From Siminovitchia thermophila (GTDB taxonomy: Bacteria > Bacillota > Bacilli > Bacillales > Bacillaceae_C): 47,419 bases of DNA. The notes beneath the pieces are model-generated. The model saw nothing but the letters and a program-made list of their open reading frames with translations, had not been told where the DNA came from and did no database searches. Position numbers and translations under genes: made by a program. The first letter of the stretch is position 1, and every line of letters starts with the position of its first letter. Below, piece after piece: positions 8,805 to 17,584 of the stretch. The stretch lies in the NCBI RefSeq assembly GCF_016909185.1, contig NZ_JAFBFH010000036.1, forward strand, positions 1-47,419, given 5' to 3'.

Positions 8805-8832
8805 TAAAGACCTCTGTGGAATCTGCCGCTTT
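8805..8832 (+). promoter_or_regulatory. Candidate SigmaD promoter of the che operon
   Basis: TAAA (8805-8808), 16 nt, then GCCGCTTT (8825-8832). The -10 matches GCCGATAT at six of eight positions including GCCG, and the spacing equals that of the hemAT promoter. It lies about 70 bp before the first cheW. Confidence 0.45.
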
Positions 8833-8842
8833 ACATATTTGG

Positions 8843-8883
8843 AGAACCTTTGAAAAGTAGTAGGGGTTCTGTTTTTATTTTTT
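8843..8883 (+). terminator. Leader hairpin with T-run ahead of cheW
   Basis: AGAACCTT (8843-8850) can pair with GGGGTTCT (8863-8870), two of the pairs being G-U, and a T-rich tract follows at once. It lies between the candidate SigmaD start and the cheW ribosome site. It may terminate transcripts from upstream, act as an attenuator, or stabilise the 5' end. Confidence 0.45.
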
Positions 8884-8899
8884 GAAAGGGGAGGTTTGA

Positions 8900-9343
8900 A
8901 TGAATCCGATCAATGATCAATATGTTGTTTTTGCGATTAATGATAAATATTTTGCCATCTCCATTCAAGATGTATTTGAAATTACCAGAATGAGGACTGT
9001 GAAATGGGTTCCCAATTCAAAAGACGAGTTTTTGGGTGTCATTCATTTTAGAGAAAAAGTCATACCGATTGTTAGCTTGCATCGAATGTTTTTGGAAAAG
9101 GAAAATGAATTAGTGTCAACAACCCGCATAATCGTTTTGAACAACAATATCAAGGAAAGCGGGTTTGTGGTAGATGATGTGGATCAGGTGAAGTTTCTGC
9201 CGGAAGAGTATATAGCCCCTGCCCCTCACTCATCTCAGAGTGAATGGATCAAAGGAGTTTATCATCATGATGATCAAACGATCACAATCTTGGATTTGGA
9301 AACACTGCTAAGTGATGTAGATGTAAAGAAAGTGTTGGAGTAA
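8900..9343 (+). CDS. cheW: CheW-domain chemotaxis coupling protein
   Basis: Single CheW domain of 147 residues. It should link receptor signalling tips to the P5 domain of CheA in the cytoplasm. Characteristic segments are YVVFAINDKYFAISIQDV at the N terminus, VPNSKDEFLGVIHFREKVIPIVSL in the middle and the C-terminal TITILDLETLL. The start ATG has GGGGAGG 6 nt upstream. First gene of the che operon and one of two CheW paralogues; it is the more diverged, with VIHFREKVIP where classical CheW has VINLRGxVIP. It may serve a particular receptor such as HemAT, or modulate array assembly. Confidence 0.88.
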   Translation: MNPINDQYVVFAINDKYFAISIQDVFEITRMRTVKWVPNSKDEFLGVIHFREKVIPIVSLHRMFLEKENELVSTTRIIVLNNNIKESGFVVDDVDQVKFLPEEYIAPAPHSSQSEWIKGVYHHDDQTITILDLETLLSDVDVKKVLE

Positions 9344-9455
9344 GCGGCTTGCAATCGCCATTGTGAACATTTTGCCATGAAGGTAAAAACGAAATTTTGT
9401 AAAAAGAAGTAAATGTTTAAGCGCCTGTAAAAGAAGAGTGAGAGTGGGTGAAACG

Positions 9456-9881
9456 ATGGAAACGATCCAACAGGAAAAATATATTTCTTTCGCCATTGGG
9501 GAAGAATTATATGGCATCAAAATCAATGAAATAAAAGAAATCATCAAAATGCAGGATACTACCGTCATCCCAAACTCCAAAGAATATATAAAAGGAGTTA
9601 TTAATCTGCGAGGCATCGTTATTCCGGTTATCAGCCTGAGACACCGATTTGACTTGCCTGAAGAAAAATACACAAAAGATACTAGAATTATAGTCGTCAG
9701 CTATGAAGGCGAAATGGTAGGCATTGTGGTCGACCGAGTAAGCCGGGTGACAACGTTTGATGATTTACAGCCATCGTCCGGGGATCACGGTAATATTGAT
9801 AAATCTTTTATTAGTGGAATCGGGACTTCAGGGGAAGAATTGGTTGCTGTATTAAATTTAAATGAACTTCTTGGGCAATAG
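9456..9881 (+). CDS. cheW: CheW chemotaxis coupling protein
   Basis: Canonical CheW of 141 residues from ATG 9456 (an in-frame GTG at 9438 is less likely; GGTGA precedes the ATG). Key segments are YISFAIGEELYGIKINEIKE, VIPNSKEYIKGVINLRG near residue 45 and a C-terminal LVAVLNLNELL. It bridges receptors and CheA in the signalling array. It ends 12 bp before the cheA start, so the two are probably translated together. Being closer to the classical form than the upstream copy, it is the likely general coupling protein. Confidence 0.9.
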   Translation: METIQQEKYISFAIGEELYGIKINEIKEIIKMQDTTVIPNSKEYIKGVINLRGIVIPVISLRHRFDLPEEKYTKDTRIIVVSYEGEMVGIVVDRVSRVTTFDDLQPSSGDHGNIDKSFISGIGTSGEELVAVLNLNELLGQ

Positions 9882-9893
9882 GTGGTGAAAAAC

Positions 9894-11942
9894 ATGGAAA
9901 CATTCGATTTAACCGAGTTTTTGGGCGTTTTTATCGATGAGGTGGACGAACAACTGCAAATAATGGATCAGGAAGTATTGGCGCTTGAAGAAGATGGAGA
10001 ATCCAAGGAAGTGATCCAAAAGCTTTTCCGTGCCGCCCATACGATAAAAGGGTCCTCCGCGACGATGGGATTCGATGACATGGCCAAATTAACCCATGCG
10101 ATGGAACATTTATTGGACCATGTCCGGAATAATCGCTTACATGTAAGCGAAGCATTAATTGACCTTTTGTTTAAATGTCTCGATCAATTAAGACAGCTAA
10201 AAGATGAAATTGTTTCTGAGGAAGAACAAAGAACGGATGTCGCTCCGCTTATAAAGGAAGTGCAATCATTTTCCCAGGGAACCGGTGGTGGCAATGCTTC
10301 TGGACAACCTGAAGGCAAGGGAGAAACGGCTGCTTTGTTCACCGCGGAAACGCATCGCAAAGCTCAAGCTTTAAAGGAAAAAGGATTGCGTATTTTTCAA
10401 GTTGAAGTAAAAATATCTCCTGACTGCGGAATGAAATCAGTTCGTGCTTTTTTAATTTATAATGAGTTGCAATCATGGGGAGAGATGATACAAACCCTCC
10501 CCGCAATGGACAGCGAAGTTGACGCTGACTTTCAGAATGTTTACTTCCTGATCGCTACACAGCAAGATGCCGAGGACATCAAAGACTTGCTTCAATCCAT
10601 GAACGAAGTTGCAGATGTAAGTGTAGTCCCGTTTACTGCAAGGAGCGAAGCGCAAAGCAAACCAGTCAAAAAGACTCGTTCGGATAGCGGATCTGCAGAA
10701 AAAAAGCCTAAGGTTACGCGCAAAAGGCAGGATGAGGCAAAGCAGAGGAAACAGACGAAACAGACGATTCGAGTGGATGTAGACCGATTGGAGCACTTAA
10801 TGAACTTGGTCGGTGAATTGGTGATCGACCAAACAAGGATCAAACAAGTGGCGAGCGATTTAGGCAGACAAAACTCCGGGGCAGAAGCGATTGAAGAACT
10901 GGATCAGGTAACTGATCACATTGGCCGGGTAATCGGAGAGCTCCAGGAAAGCGTGATGAAAGTTCGGATGCTTCCGATAGGTCAATTATTCAGCCGGTTC
11001 CCGAGAATGGTACGTGATCTTTCCCATTCTTTGAACAAAGAAATAGATTTGGTCATTGAAGGCCAAGAAACAGAATTGGACCGGACAGTTATTGAAAAGA
11101 TTGGCGATCCGCTCATCCACTTAATACGAAATGCGGTGGATCATGGACTTGAATCCACTGAGGAGCGAATCAAGAATAATAAGCCTGAAAAGGGCCTTTT
11201 ACGTATTAATGCCTACCACGAGGAAAATCAGGTTGTCATTACCGTGGAAGATGATGGCGCGGGAATAAACCCCGAGAAAATAAAAGCTTCCGCCATTAAA
11301 AAAGAACTGATCACCACAGAAGAAGCCGAGGCAATGACAGATGAAGAGGCGATACATTTAATTTTTCGCCCGGGATTCTCGACTGTTGCGAATGTCAGTG
11401 ATGTTTCCGGAAGAGGAGTGGGCATGGACATCGTCCGAAACCACATTGAAAGTTTAAATGGAATCATTGAACTGGACTCAAAACTGGGGAAAGGCACCAT
11501 TTTTAAAATCAAACTTCCGTTAACATTGGCGATTATTACAGGGCTGATTGTGGGCATAGGCGAGAGAACCTTTATCATCCCGATGAGCAACGTCCTGGAG
11601 ATTGTACGAGTACCTCTGGATTCCATCCAAACGATAAAAGGAAAATCCATTGTGGTGATCAGGGAGCAAGTTTTACCTGTCGTATGGTTGAACGATTTAT
11701 TACAGATTCCCAGAAAAGATCGAAATAACAGGCAGGTTCCGCTTGTCATTGTAGGTTTGGGTGAAAAAAGAATCGCTTTAATGGTGGATGAACTGCACGG
11801 CAACCAAGAAATCGTTGTAAAATCATTAGGAAAATATATCGGCAAAATTAAATATATATCAGGAGCTACCATTTTGGGTGATGGTAGAGTTGAATTAATA
11901 CTGGAAGTTGCCGGTATTTCCAGGGTTGTTAATGACGAATAA
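9894..11942 (+). CDS. cheA: CheA chemotaxis histidine kinase
   Basis: Sensor kinase of 682 residues with the full five-domain plan. P1 (1-105) carries the phospho-acceptor His 49 in AAHTIKGSS. A Gly-rich linker leads to P2 (about 155-245), which docks response regulators. A Lys-rich linker follows, then P3 dimerisation helices (about 295-360). P4 ATPase (to about 540) has HLIRNAVDHGLE, DDGAGI and GRGVGMD boxes. P5 (to 682) is CheW-like. It passes phosphate to CheY and CheB encoded downstream. The ATG at 9894 has AGGTGGTGA 5 nt upstream; GTG codons at 9882/9885 lie inside that site. Confidence 0.95.
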   Translation: METFDLTEFLGVFIDEVDEQLQIMDQEVLALEEDGESKEVIQKLFRAAHTIKGSSATMGFDDMAKLTHAMEHLLDHVRNNRLHVSEALIDLLFKCLDQLRQLKDEIVSEEEQRTDVAPLIKEVQSFSQGTGGGNASGQPEGKGETAALFTAETHRKAQALKEKGLRIFQVEVKISPDCGMKSVRAFLIYNELQSWGEMIQTLPAMDSEVDADFQNVYFLIATQQDAEDIKDLLQSMNEVADVSVVPFTARSEAQSKPVKKTRSDSGSAEKKPKVTRKRQDEAKQRKQTKQTIRVDVDRLEHLMNLVGELVIDQTRIKQVASDLGRQNSGAEAIEELDQVTDHIGRVIGELQESVMKVRMLPIGQLFSRFPRMVRDLSHSLNKEIDLVIEGQETELDRTVIEKIGDPLIHLIRNAVDHGLESTEERIKNNKPEKGLLRINAYHEENQVVITVEDDGAGINPEKIKASAIKKELITTEEAEAMTDEEAIHLIFRPGFSTVANVSDVSGRGVGMDIVRNHIESLNGIIELDSKLGKGTIFKIKLPLTLAIITGLIVGIGERTFIIPMSNVLEIVRVPLDSIQTIKGKSIVVIREQVLPVVWLNDLLQIPRKDRNNRQVPLVIVGLGEKRIALMVDELHGNQEIVVKSLGKYIGKIKYISGATILGDGRVELILEVAGISRVVNDE

Positions 11943-11971
11943 ACATGAAATCAGAATAGGGGAATGGAATT

Positions 11972-12331
11972 ATGAGGATTTTAATTGTGGATGATGCTGC
12001 TTTTATGCGCATGACTTTACGAAAGATGTTGGAAGAGTTTGGCCACGAAGTGGTGGGAGAAGCTGTTGATGGCAATGATGCGGTAGAGAAGTACAAAGAA
12101 TTAAATCCTGATTTGGTTACGATGGATATCACGATGCCAAACAAAGACGGGATCACCGCCACCAAGGAAATAAGGGAACTTGATCCCAAAGCCAAGGTTC
12201 TTATTTCATCAGCTATGGGGCAGGAGTCAATGGTTAAAGATGCCATCATTGCAGGAGCCTCCGATTTTATCGTTAAGCCAATTGATCCGCAAAGAATGAG
12301 TGCAGCTATCAAAAAGATTGGTGAAAAGTAA
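11972..12331 (+). CDS. cheY: CheY response regulator
   Basis: Stand-alone receiver domain of 119 residues. The acidic pocket is Asp7-Asp8 (IVDDAAFMR), the phospho-acceptor is Asp52 (VTMDITMP), and the switch residues are Ser80 (LISSAMG) and Lys102 (IVKPID). Phospho-CheY binds the flagellar switch and biases rotation. The gene lies 29 bp after cheA and just before cheX, encoding its likely phosphatase. AGGGGA lies ahead of the ATG. MGQESMVKDAIIAGASDFIVKP is typical of Gram-positive CheY. Confidence 0.94.
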   Translation: MRILIVDDAAFMRMTLRKMLEEFGHEVVGEAVDGNDAVEKYKELNPDLVTMDITMPNKDGITATKEIRELDPKAKVLISSAMGQESMVKDAIIAGASDFIVKPIDPQRMSAAIKKIGEK

Positions 12332-12386
12332 ACAAGGTTCAGTAACTCTTTTTTGGTAGCGAGAAATGAATGTGAGGATGGAACTT

Positions 12387-12845
12387 ATGAATACAATTAG
12401 TTTAGAACCTTTTTTAAAAGCATCAACACATGTGTTTGAACAATTTCAAATGTCTTGTCAAGAAACCGGGGACAACAGCCAAGCAGCAACACCAACATCG
12501 GAAGATGTACTCGCTATGATAGGCATAACAGGTGATGTCCGCGGACAAATCATTTTTAGAATTCCTTTACAGGTTGGGCTGGAGATCTCTTCTACAATGA
12601 TGGGGATGCCGACTGAAAACTTGGATCAAATGGCTCAAAGCGCACTTTTGGAACTGGGGAATATGATTTGTGGCAATGCCATGACTATTTTTATGGAGAA
12701 GGGTTTTTCCATGAATATCACACCTCCAACGTTAGTGGTAGGCCAATCTATCGAGGTGTCAGGAACAGAGATGAAAGCTTTATACACCGCTCTGTCCATC
12801 AATAATACGGGATCTATTGAACTAACGCTTCTGTATGAAGAATAA
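12387..12845 (+). CDS. cheX: CheX-type CheY-P phosphatase
   Basis: CheC/CheX/FliY family protein of 152 residues from ATG 12387 (GAGG 9 nt upstream; an ATG at 12366 is in frame but poorly placed). It opens MNTISLEPFLKASTHVFEQF like CheX and carries one phosphatase signature, SALLELGNMICGNAM followed by a Pro about 20 residues on (ITPPTLVVG). In this family the Glu and Asn of ExxN insert into the CheY active site and speed dephosphorylation. A single signature fits CheX, which acts as a dimer, better than the two-site CheC. Placed between cheY and cheR, it probably ends the CheY-P signal. No cheD is present here. Confidence 0.85.
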   Translation: MNTISLEPFLKASTHVFEQFQMSCQETGDNSQAATPTSEDVLAMIGITGDVRGQIIFRIPLQVGLEISSTMMGMPTENLDQMAQSALLELGNMICGNAMTIFMEKGFSMNITPPTLVVGQSIEVSGTEMKALYTALSINNTGSIELTLLYEE

Positions 12846-12872
12846 AATCCCGATGGAGCTGAAGGTAAAACC

Positions 12873-13664
12873 ATGCCAAAAGTGATTGATTTGGAGAAAG
12901 ATTATGAGCAATTTGTGCTGAAGATCAAAAAGAGGACCAATATAGATTTGCAGCTCTATAAAGAGGATCAAATGAAGCGAAGGTTGACTGCTTTTAAAAC
13001 AAGAAAGGGCTTTTCCACCTTCGATGATTTGTTCGTTGGGATGATCAATAATGAATTTCTATTTGATGAGTTTTTAGATCATATGACGATCAACGTGACA
13101 GAATTTTTTCGTAACCCCATGAGATGGGAAATACTGGAGAAAAAAATTATTCCCAGGCTGTTGTCACAAAATGATGTCATTCATTGCTGGAGTGCCGCTT
13201 GTTCAACTGGGGAGGAACCTTATAGTGCGGCGATGGTATTGTCTTCCCTCAACAATGTAAAAGATTTTCGGGTTTTGGCCACGGATATTAATCAAAAAGT
13301 CCTTGATAAAGCAAAACGTGGAGAATATGAGGAAAGCTCATTGAAAAACCTGTCTCCTGCTCAAATCAAATCTTTTTTTCAGGATGCGGGTGACCATTTC
13401 AAAGTGAGGGATGAGATCAAAAGAAAGGTAGAATTCAAAAAGCAAGACTTATTGTCAGAACCTTTTCCAGGAGGTTTTGATTTGATTATTTGCCGGAATG
13501 TATTAATCTACTTTACTGATGAAGCAAAGGACGATCTTTTTCATAAATTTAGCAGATCGCTGAATAAAGGAGGATACCTTTTTGTCGGAGGGGCCGAGCA
13601 GATTTTTCAACCCGGAAAATATCAGTTAAAGGAAACAGAGACGTTTTTTTATATGAAAGTATAG
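12873..13664 (+). CDS. cheR: CheR receptor methyltransferase
   Basis: SAM-dependent glutamate O-methyltransferase of 263 residues that methylates receptor signalling helices for adaptation. The N-terminal helical CheR domain (to about 75) is followed by the SAM-binding fold with MTINVTEFFRNPMRWE, the glycine motif WSAACSTGEEPYSAAM near residue 108, LATDIN, and FDLIICRNVLIYF near residue 206. It is followed 12 bp later by cheB, the opposing enzyme. There is no pentapeptide-binding tail-sensing extension. HemAT and other receptors are the expected substrates. Confidence 0.95.
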   Translation: MPKVIDLEKDYEQFVLKIKKRTNIDLQLYKEDQMKRRLTAFKTRKGFSTFDDLFVGMINNEFLFDEFLDHMTINVTEFFRNPMRWEILEKKIIPRLLSQNDVIHCWSAACSTGEEPYSAAMVLSSLNNVKDFRVLATDINQKVLDKAKRGEYEESSLKNLSPAQIKSFFQDAGDHFKVRDEIKRKVEFKKQDLLSEPFPGGFDLIICRNVLIYFTDEAKDDLFHKFSRSLNKGGYLFVGGAEQIFQPGKYQLKETETFFYMKV

Positions 13665-13676
13665 GAGAGGTTTCAG

Positions 13677-14744
13677 GTGTTAAAAATCAGGGTGCTTGTT
13701 GTTGATGACTCCATGTTTATGCGTAAACTCATTTCAGAACTGATTAATCAAGATCCCTTGCTGGAAGTGGTCGGGATCGCCAAAAACGGGCTGGAGGCAA
13801 TGGAATTAACAAAAGAACTTAAGCCTGACGTCATAACCATGGATATTGAGATGCCGAAAATGGATGGCCTATCAGCACTTGAGCAAATTATGAAAAACTT
13901 CCCTACTCCTACCCTTATGGTAAGTTCTCTTACCGATAAGGGAGCATATGAAACAATTAAAGCCTTGCAGCTCGGAGCTGTAGACTTTATCCAAAAACCG
14001 TCGGGCTCTATCTCAGTGGATATGTTTCGTGTAAGAGATGAACTACTTACAAAAGTCAAAGCGGTTGCCAAGGCGCCGCTTTCGAAAGATCGGCCTAAAC
14101 GTAGATTCGCACCCGCAAAAAAGATAAAAAAAGATCCCATTCTTCATCCGGGTCCTGTCAATACAACGTTTAACCAAATATTTGCCATCGGGACATCCAC
14201 AGGCGGGCCAAAAGCGCTCGAAACCGTCATTACTGAGCTCCCGCCTGATTTTCATTGTCCGGTATTGGTTGTTCAGCATATGCCGCCTAAATTCACTCAT
14301 TATTTGGCGAAAAGATTAAACGACATTTCCAATGTCACCGTGACTGAAGCTGAAAACAATGAAATCATCCGGGGTGGTACGGTTTATATTGCACCGGGAG
14401 ATTATCATATGGAAGTCCGTCAAACCATCAATGGCTATCGAATCGTGCTGAACAAGGAGCCGCAACGGAATGGGCATCGCCCATCTGTCGATGTTTTATT
14501 TGATTCTGTTTCCAAGCTGAAAAAGTTAAAACGCCACTATATTATTATGACCGGCATGGGCAGTGATGGAGCGAAAGGGATGCAAAAAGGCAAAGAGGAA
14601 GGCGCCGCGACAACCATTGCCGAATCTGAAAAAACTTGCGTTGTCTATGGTATGCCGAAATCAGCCGTTCAACTGGGGTGCGTGGATCATATTATGCCTG
14701 TAGATCGCATTTCCGCGAAGATGGTGGAATTGGCAAAGGCATGA
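13677..14744 (+). CDS. cheB: CheB receptor methylesterase/deamidase
   Basis: Protein-glutamate methylesterase of 355 residues, GTG start with GGAGAGG upstream. An N-terminal receiver (1-125) has Asp10/Asp11 and phospho-acceptor Asp56 (ITMDIEMP). A Lys/Pro-rich linker leads to the esterase domain with the catalytic triad Ser174 (IGTSTGGPKAL), His201 (VQHMPP) and Asp297 (GMGSDGAKG). Phosphorylation by CheA releases the esterase, which removes methyl groups set by CheR. Last gene of the che operon; a terminator follows at 14789. Confidence 0.95.
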   Translation: MLKIRVLVVDDSMFMRKLISELINQDPLLEVVGIAKNGLEAMELTKELKPDVITMDIEMPKMDGLSALEQIMKNFPTPTLMVSSLTDKGAYETIKALQLGAVDFIQKPSGSISVDMFRVRDELLTKVKAVAKAPLSKDRPKRRFAPAKKIKKDPILHPGPVNTTFNQIFAIGTSTGGPKALETVITELPPDFHCPVLVVQHMPPKFTHYLAKRLNDISNVTVTEAENNEIIRGGTVYIAPGDYHMEVRQTINGYRIVLNKEPQRNGHRPSVDVLFDSVSKLKKLKRHYIIMTGMGSDGAKGMQKGKEEGAATTIAESEKTCVVYGMPKSAVQLGCVDHIMPVDRISAKMVELAKA

Positions 14745-14788
14745 TGAATGATTGGAAAAAATGGTTTCACTTTAAACAATGTATATTT

Positions 14789-14815
14789 CTCATCCTTACT
14801 TGGGTGAGTTTTTTT
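14789..14815 (+). terminator. Terminator of the che operon
   Basis: CTCATCC (14789-14795) pairs with GGGTGAG (14802-14808), one pair being G-U, followed by seven T. It lies 45 bp past cheB. Confidence 0.75.
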
Positions 14816-14914
14816 GTGGTTAAACTGTTTAGTATATTCTAAAAATTGCTTGAATACAAAGAATTTTAATGATTAAATGGAGAAAACAGGACTTCGTAGA
14901 TTGGGGTGGATGAA

Positions 14915-16225
14915 ATGACGACAGCAAGTATTCTCTCTCATTTAAAGGCAGTTATTCCTGAAGATCGCATTTTTGATGGGGAAGATGATGAACTCCATCT
15001 TGGCAATGGAGGAAAAGTGACGATTTACCCCAAAACTGAGCAGGAAATGGCTGATATTTTGGCTTATGCCAACACATCGGGACAAACCGTTTCTGTCATG
15101 GGAGCGGGAACGAAAAGAGGATTTGGCGGTTTAACGGAACAAGCTGATATATTGATATCGACAAAATCCTATACTGGGGTTGTTGAACATGTTCAAGGTG
15201 ATATGACCGTGACGGTGAGGGCAGGAACCGTATTTGGCGAATTGCAGCAGTATCTTGCCGATTATTATCAAAAAGTGGCCGTCGATCCTTTTTTTCCCGA
15301 AGAAGCAACGGTGGGCGGGGTGATTGCCGCCAATGACAGCGGGCCGAAACGATTTAGATACGGCGCCGCGCGGGATGCTGTCATCGGGATGAGAATCGTT
15401 TATCCAGATGGAAAAATAATCCGCACCGGCGGAAAAGTGGTGAAAAATGTAGCGGGGTATGACATGAATAAGTTATTTATCGGCTCAATGGGAACTCTTG
15501 GGGTTATTTCGGAAGTGACATTTAAGTTGCGTCCTCTACCAAAGTGCGAAAGCGTTGCTTTTATCAGTTTCCCGGCTAATCAGATGAAAGAGATACGCCG
15601 ATTTGCCTCACAGCTTTTGGATGTCATGATTGAGCCTGTTGCCATTGAATTGCTGAACCCAACAATGGCCGCTACATTAACAGGATATGCATGCACAACT
15701 TTGGTTGTCAGCTTTGAAGATGTAGAAAGTTCGGTTCTTTATCAAGAAAACATGCTCAAGGCAATGAAGCCTTCGGACTCTGAACTGTCCATACTGTCTG
15801 AAGGGGAAACAAAACAATTTTGGGATTCCTTTTATTCCAAAGGAAATAAGGGTCAAAACGTTTTTCAGGCGGCTGTCAAAATAGGCGTCGTCAACATGGA
15901 CGTTGTAGAGATTATCAACGAAACCATGAAACTGGAACACTCGCAAAACATACAACTCAAGGCTCATGGAGGTTTGGGGCATGGGCTCTGCAAAATCAAT
16001 TTTTATGGAGAGGCAGAGAAAGTGGTTGCGGCCATTCACCAGATGAGAACAAAGGCGGAACAGCTTGGCGGCTATGCCGTTATCACACATTTGCCGTTAT
16101 CTTATAGAAAGGAGATTCAAGTTTGGGGAGAAAAACCGTCTTACTTTTTCTTGCTGGAAGGGATGAAAAAAGAGGTTGATCCAAAAGGAATATTAAATCG
16201 GCACAGATTTGTGGGAGGGATATAA
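14915..16225 (+). CDS. glcE: Glycolate oxidase FAD-binding subunit GlcE
   Basis: FAD-binding oxidase subunit of 436 residues. The N-terminal PCMH-type FAD domain has VSVMGAGTKRGFGG near residue 55, a segment giving ATVGGVIAANDSGPKRFRYGAARD, and MGTLGVISEVTFKLRP. The C-terminal cap is shorter than in GlcD, as expected of GlcE. With GlcD and GlcF it forms the membrane-associated complex that oxidises glycolate, and often D-lactate, passing electrons on to quinone. I start at ATG 14915 because GGGGTGGATGA precedes it; an in-frame GTG at 14906 lies within that site. glcF starts directly at its stop. Confidence 0.85.
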   Translation: MTTASILSHLKAVIPEDRIFDGEDDELHLGNGGKVTIYPKTEQEMADILAYANTSGQTVSVMGAGTKRGFGGLTEQADILISTKSYTGVVEHVQGDMTVTVRAGTVFGELQQYLADYYQKVAVDPFFPEEATVGGVIAANDSGPKRFRYGAARDAVIGMRIVYPDGKIIRTGGKVVKNVAGYDMNKLFIGSMGTLGVISEVTFKLRPLPKCESVAFISFPANQMKEIRRFASQLLDVMIEPVAIELLNPTMAATLTGYACTTLVVSFEDVESSVLYQENMLKAMKPSDSELSILSEGETKQFWDSFYSKGNKGQNVFQAAVKIGVVNMDVVEIINETMKLEHSQNIQLKAHGGLGHGLCKINFYGEAEKVVAAIHQMRTKAEQLGGYAVITHLPLSYRKEIQVWGEKPSYFFLLEGMKKEVDPKGILNRHRFVGGI

Positions 16226-17584
16226 TTGTCTGCAGAAAAGCAAAGGGAAGCTCAACAAACCCCTGCATGTGAGGAAATACGGCTGGGCAACTATCTTTGG
16301 CAAGATCCCCCTGATCCCAATAAGTGGGCAGATTGCGTACACTGTGGCATGTGTTTGGAGTCATGTCCAACATATGAAATAACAGGGCAGGAACAGCATT
16401 CACCGCGGGGGCGCGTCCATCTCATTCAATCGGTTGCTGAAGGCAGGCTGGAAGTAAATGAGGATTTGGTTCATCCAGTGTTTGATTGTTTAGATTGCCG
16501 GGCTTGTACTACGGCGTGTCCCGCAGATGTCAATGTGGGCGGGCTGATCGAGGAAGCAAGAGGACAGATTCGGCAGGCCATGCCTTTAACAGGCTGGAAA
16601 AATATTGTGAGTAAATTATTTTTGGAAAGCTTGTTCCCATATCCCGCTCGAATGCAAAAGATTGGCGGGATGTTAAAGCTGTATCAAAAAAGCGGGATAC
16701 AAACAGTCGTAAGAAAAACCGGCTTGATCCGTGTAATGCCCAAGCATCTTGTTGAAATGGAAGGGATCATGCCGGTTATTGAACAGCAGGCCGTTCAAAA
16801 GAAATATAAAAATGAAGACGTGATCAAGACAAAGACAGAGAAAAAGGGTGAAGCCGCCCTGTTAACCGGCTGCATAATGGATATCATGTTCAGTGATGTG
16901 AACGAGGCAACGATTCATGTCTTAAATAGAAATGGAGTCGATGTGACGATTCCTAAAAATCAGACATGCTGTGGCGCGCTTCATGTTCATGCCGGTGATA
17001 GGGAAATGGGAAGAAAGCTGGCGAAACAAAATATTCAAGCATTTGCAGAGACAGAAACGATTGTGGTGAATGCTGCCGGATGTGGGTCAATGATGAAAGA
17101 ATATCCCGAGTTGTTCCGCTTTGACCAGGAGTGGAAAGAACGTGCGGAAGTCTTTTCCAACAAGATAAAGGATATATCGGAATATTTGCATGATATTGGA
17201 TACGAAAAACCAACAGCCGAAATTCACAAGCGAGTAACGTACCATGATGCGTGCCACTTGGTACACGGGCAAGGCATTTCGAAGGAACCCCGGGACATTT
17301 TGCAGGCTATTCCTGGTGTGGAAATCGTAGAAATGCCCAATGCTGACCGCTGCTGCGGAAGCGCGGGAATCTATAATATTACGAATCCCGAAATGGCGGA
17401 TGCGATATTGGCAAGCAAAATGAGCAATGTTCCCCACGATGTGGACATTATATCTATGGGAAATCCAGGGTGCATGCTCCAAATGGCACTCGGTGTCCAA
17501 AGGCACGGACGACGACAGGAGATCGTTCATACAGTCCAATTGCTTGATTTAGCCTATCAAAAAGAAAAAGAGGGGGTGAAATGA
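16226..17584 (+). CDS. glcF: Glycolate oxidase iron-sulfur subunit GlcF
   Basis: Iron-sulfur subunit of 452 residues, TTG start with GGGAGGG upstream. Two 4Fe-4S ferredoxin motifs are at Cys37-40-43-47 (CVHCGMCLESCP) and Cys88-91-94-98 (CLDCRACTTACP). Two cysteine-rich CCG domains follow (NQTCCGALHVHAG and DRCCGSAGIYN), as in heterodisulfide reductase-like electron carriers. It takes electrons from the flavin subunits GlcD/GlcE and hands them to the membrane quinone pool. The last codons overlap the glcD start by 4 nt, so the two are translationally coupled. Confidence 0.92.
   Translation: MSAEKQREAQQTPACEEIRLGNYLWQDPPDPNKWADCVHCGMCLESCPTYEITGQEQHSPRGRVHLIQSVAEGRLEVNEDLVHPVFDCLDCRACTTACPADVNVGGLIEEARGQIRQAMPLTGWKNIVSKLFLESLFPYPARMQKIGGMLKLYQKSGIQTVVRKTGLIRVMPKHLVEMEGIMPVIEQQAVQKKYKNEDVIKTKTEKKGEAALLTGCIMDIMFSDVNEATIHVLNRNGVDVTIPKNQTCCGALHVHAGDREMGRKLAKQNIQAFAETETIVVNAAGCGSMMKEYPELFRFDQEWKERAEVFSNKIKDISEYLHDIGYEKPTAEIHKRVTYHDACHLVHGQGISKEPRDILQAIPGVEIVEMPNADRCCGSAGIYNITNPEMADAILASKMSNVPHDVDIISMGNPGCMLQMALGVQRHGRRQEIVHTVQLLDLAYQKEKEGVK

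Noticed and set aside
15096-17539. Minus-strand frames of 86-150 codons within glcE/glcF
   Set aside because: They are antisense to conserved catalytic domains, without ribosome sites.
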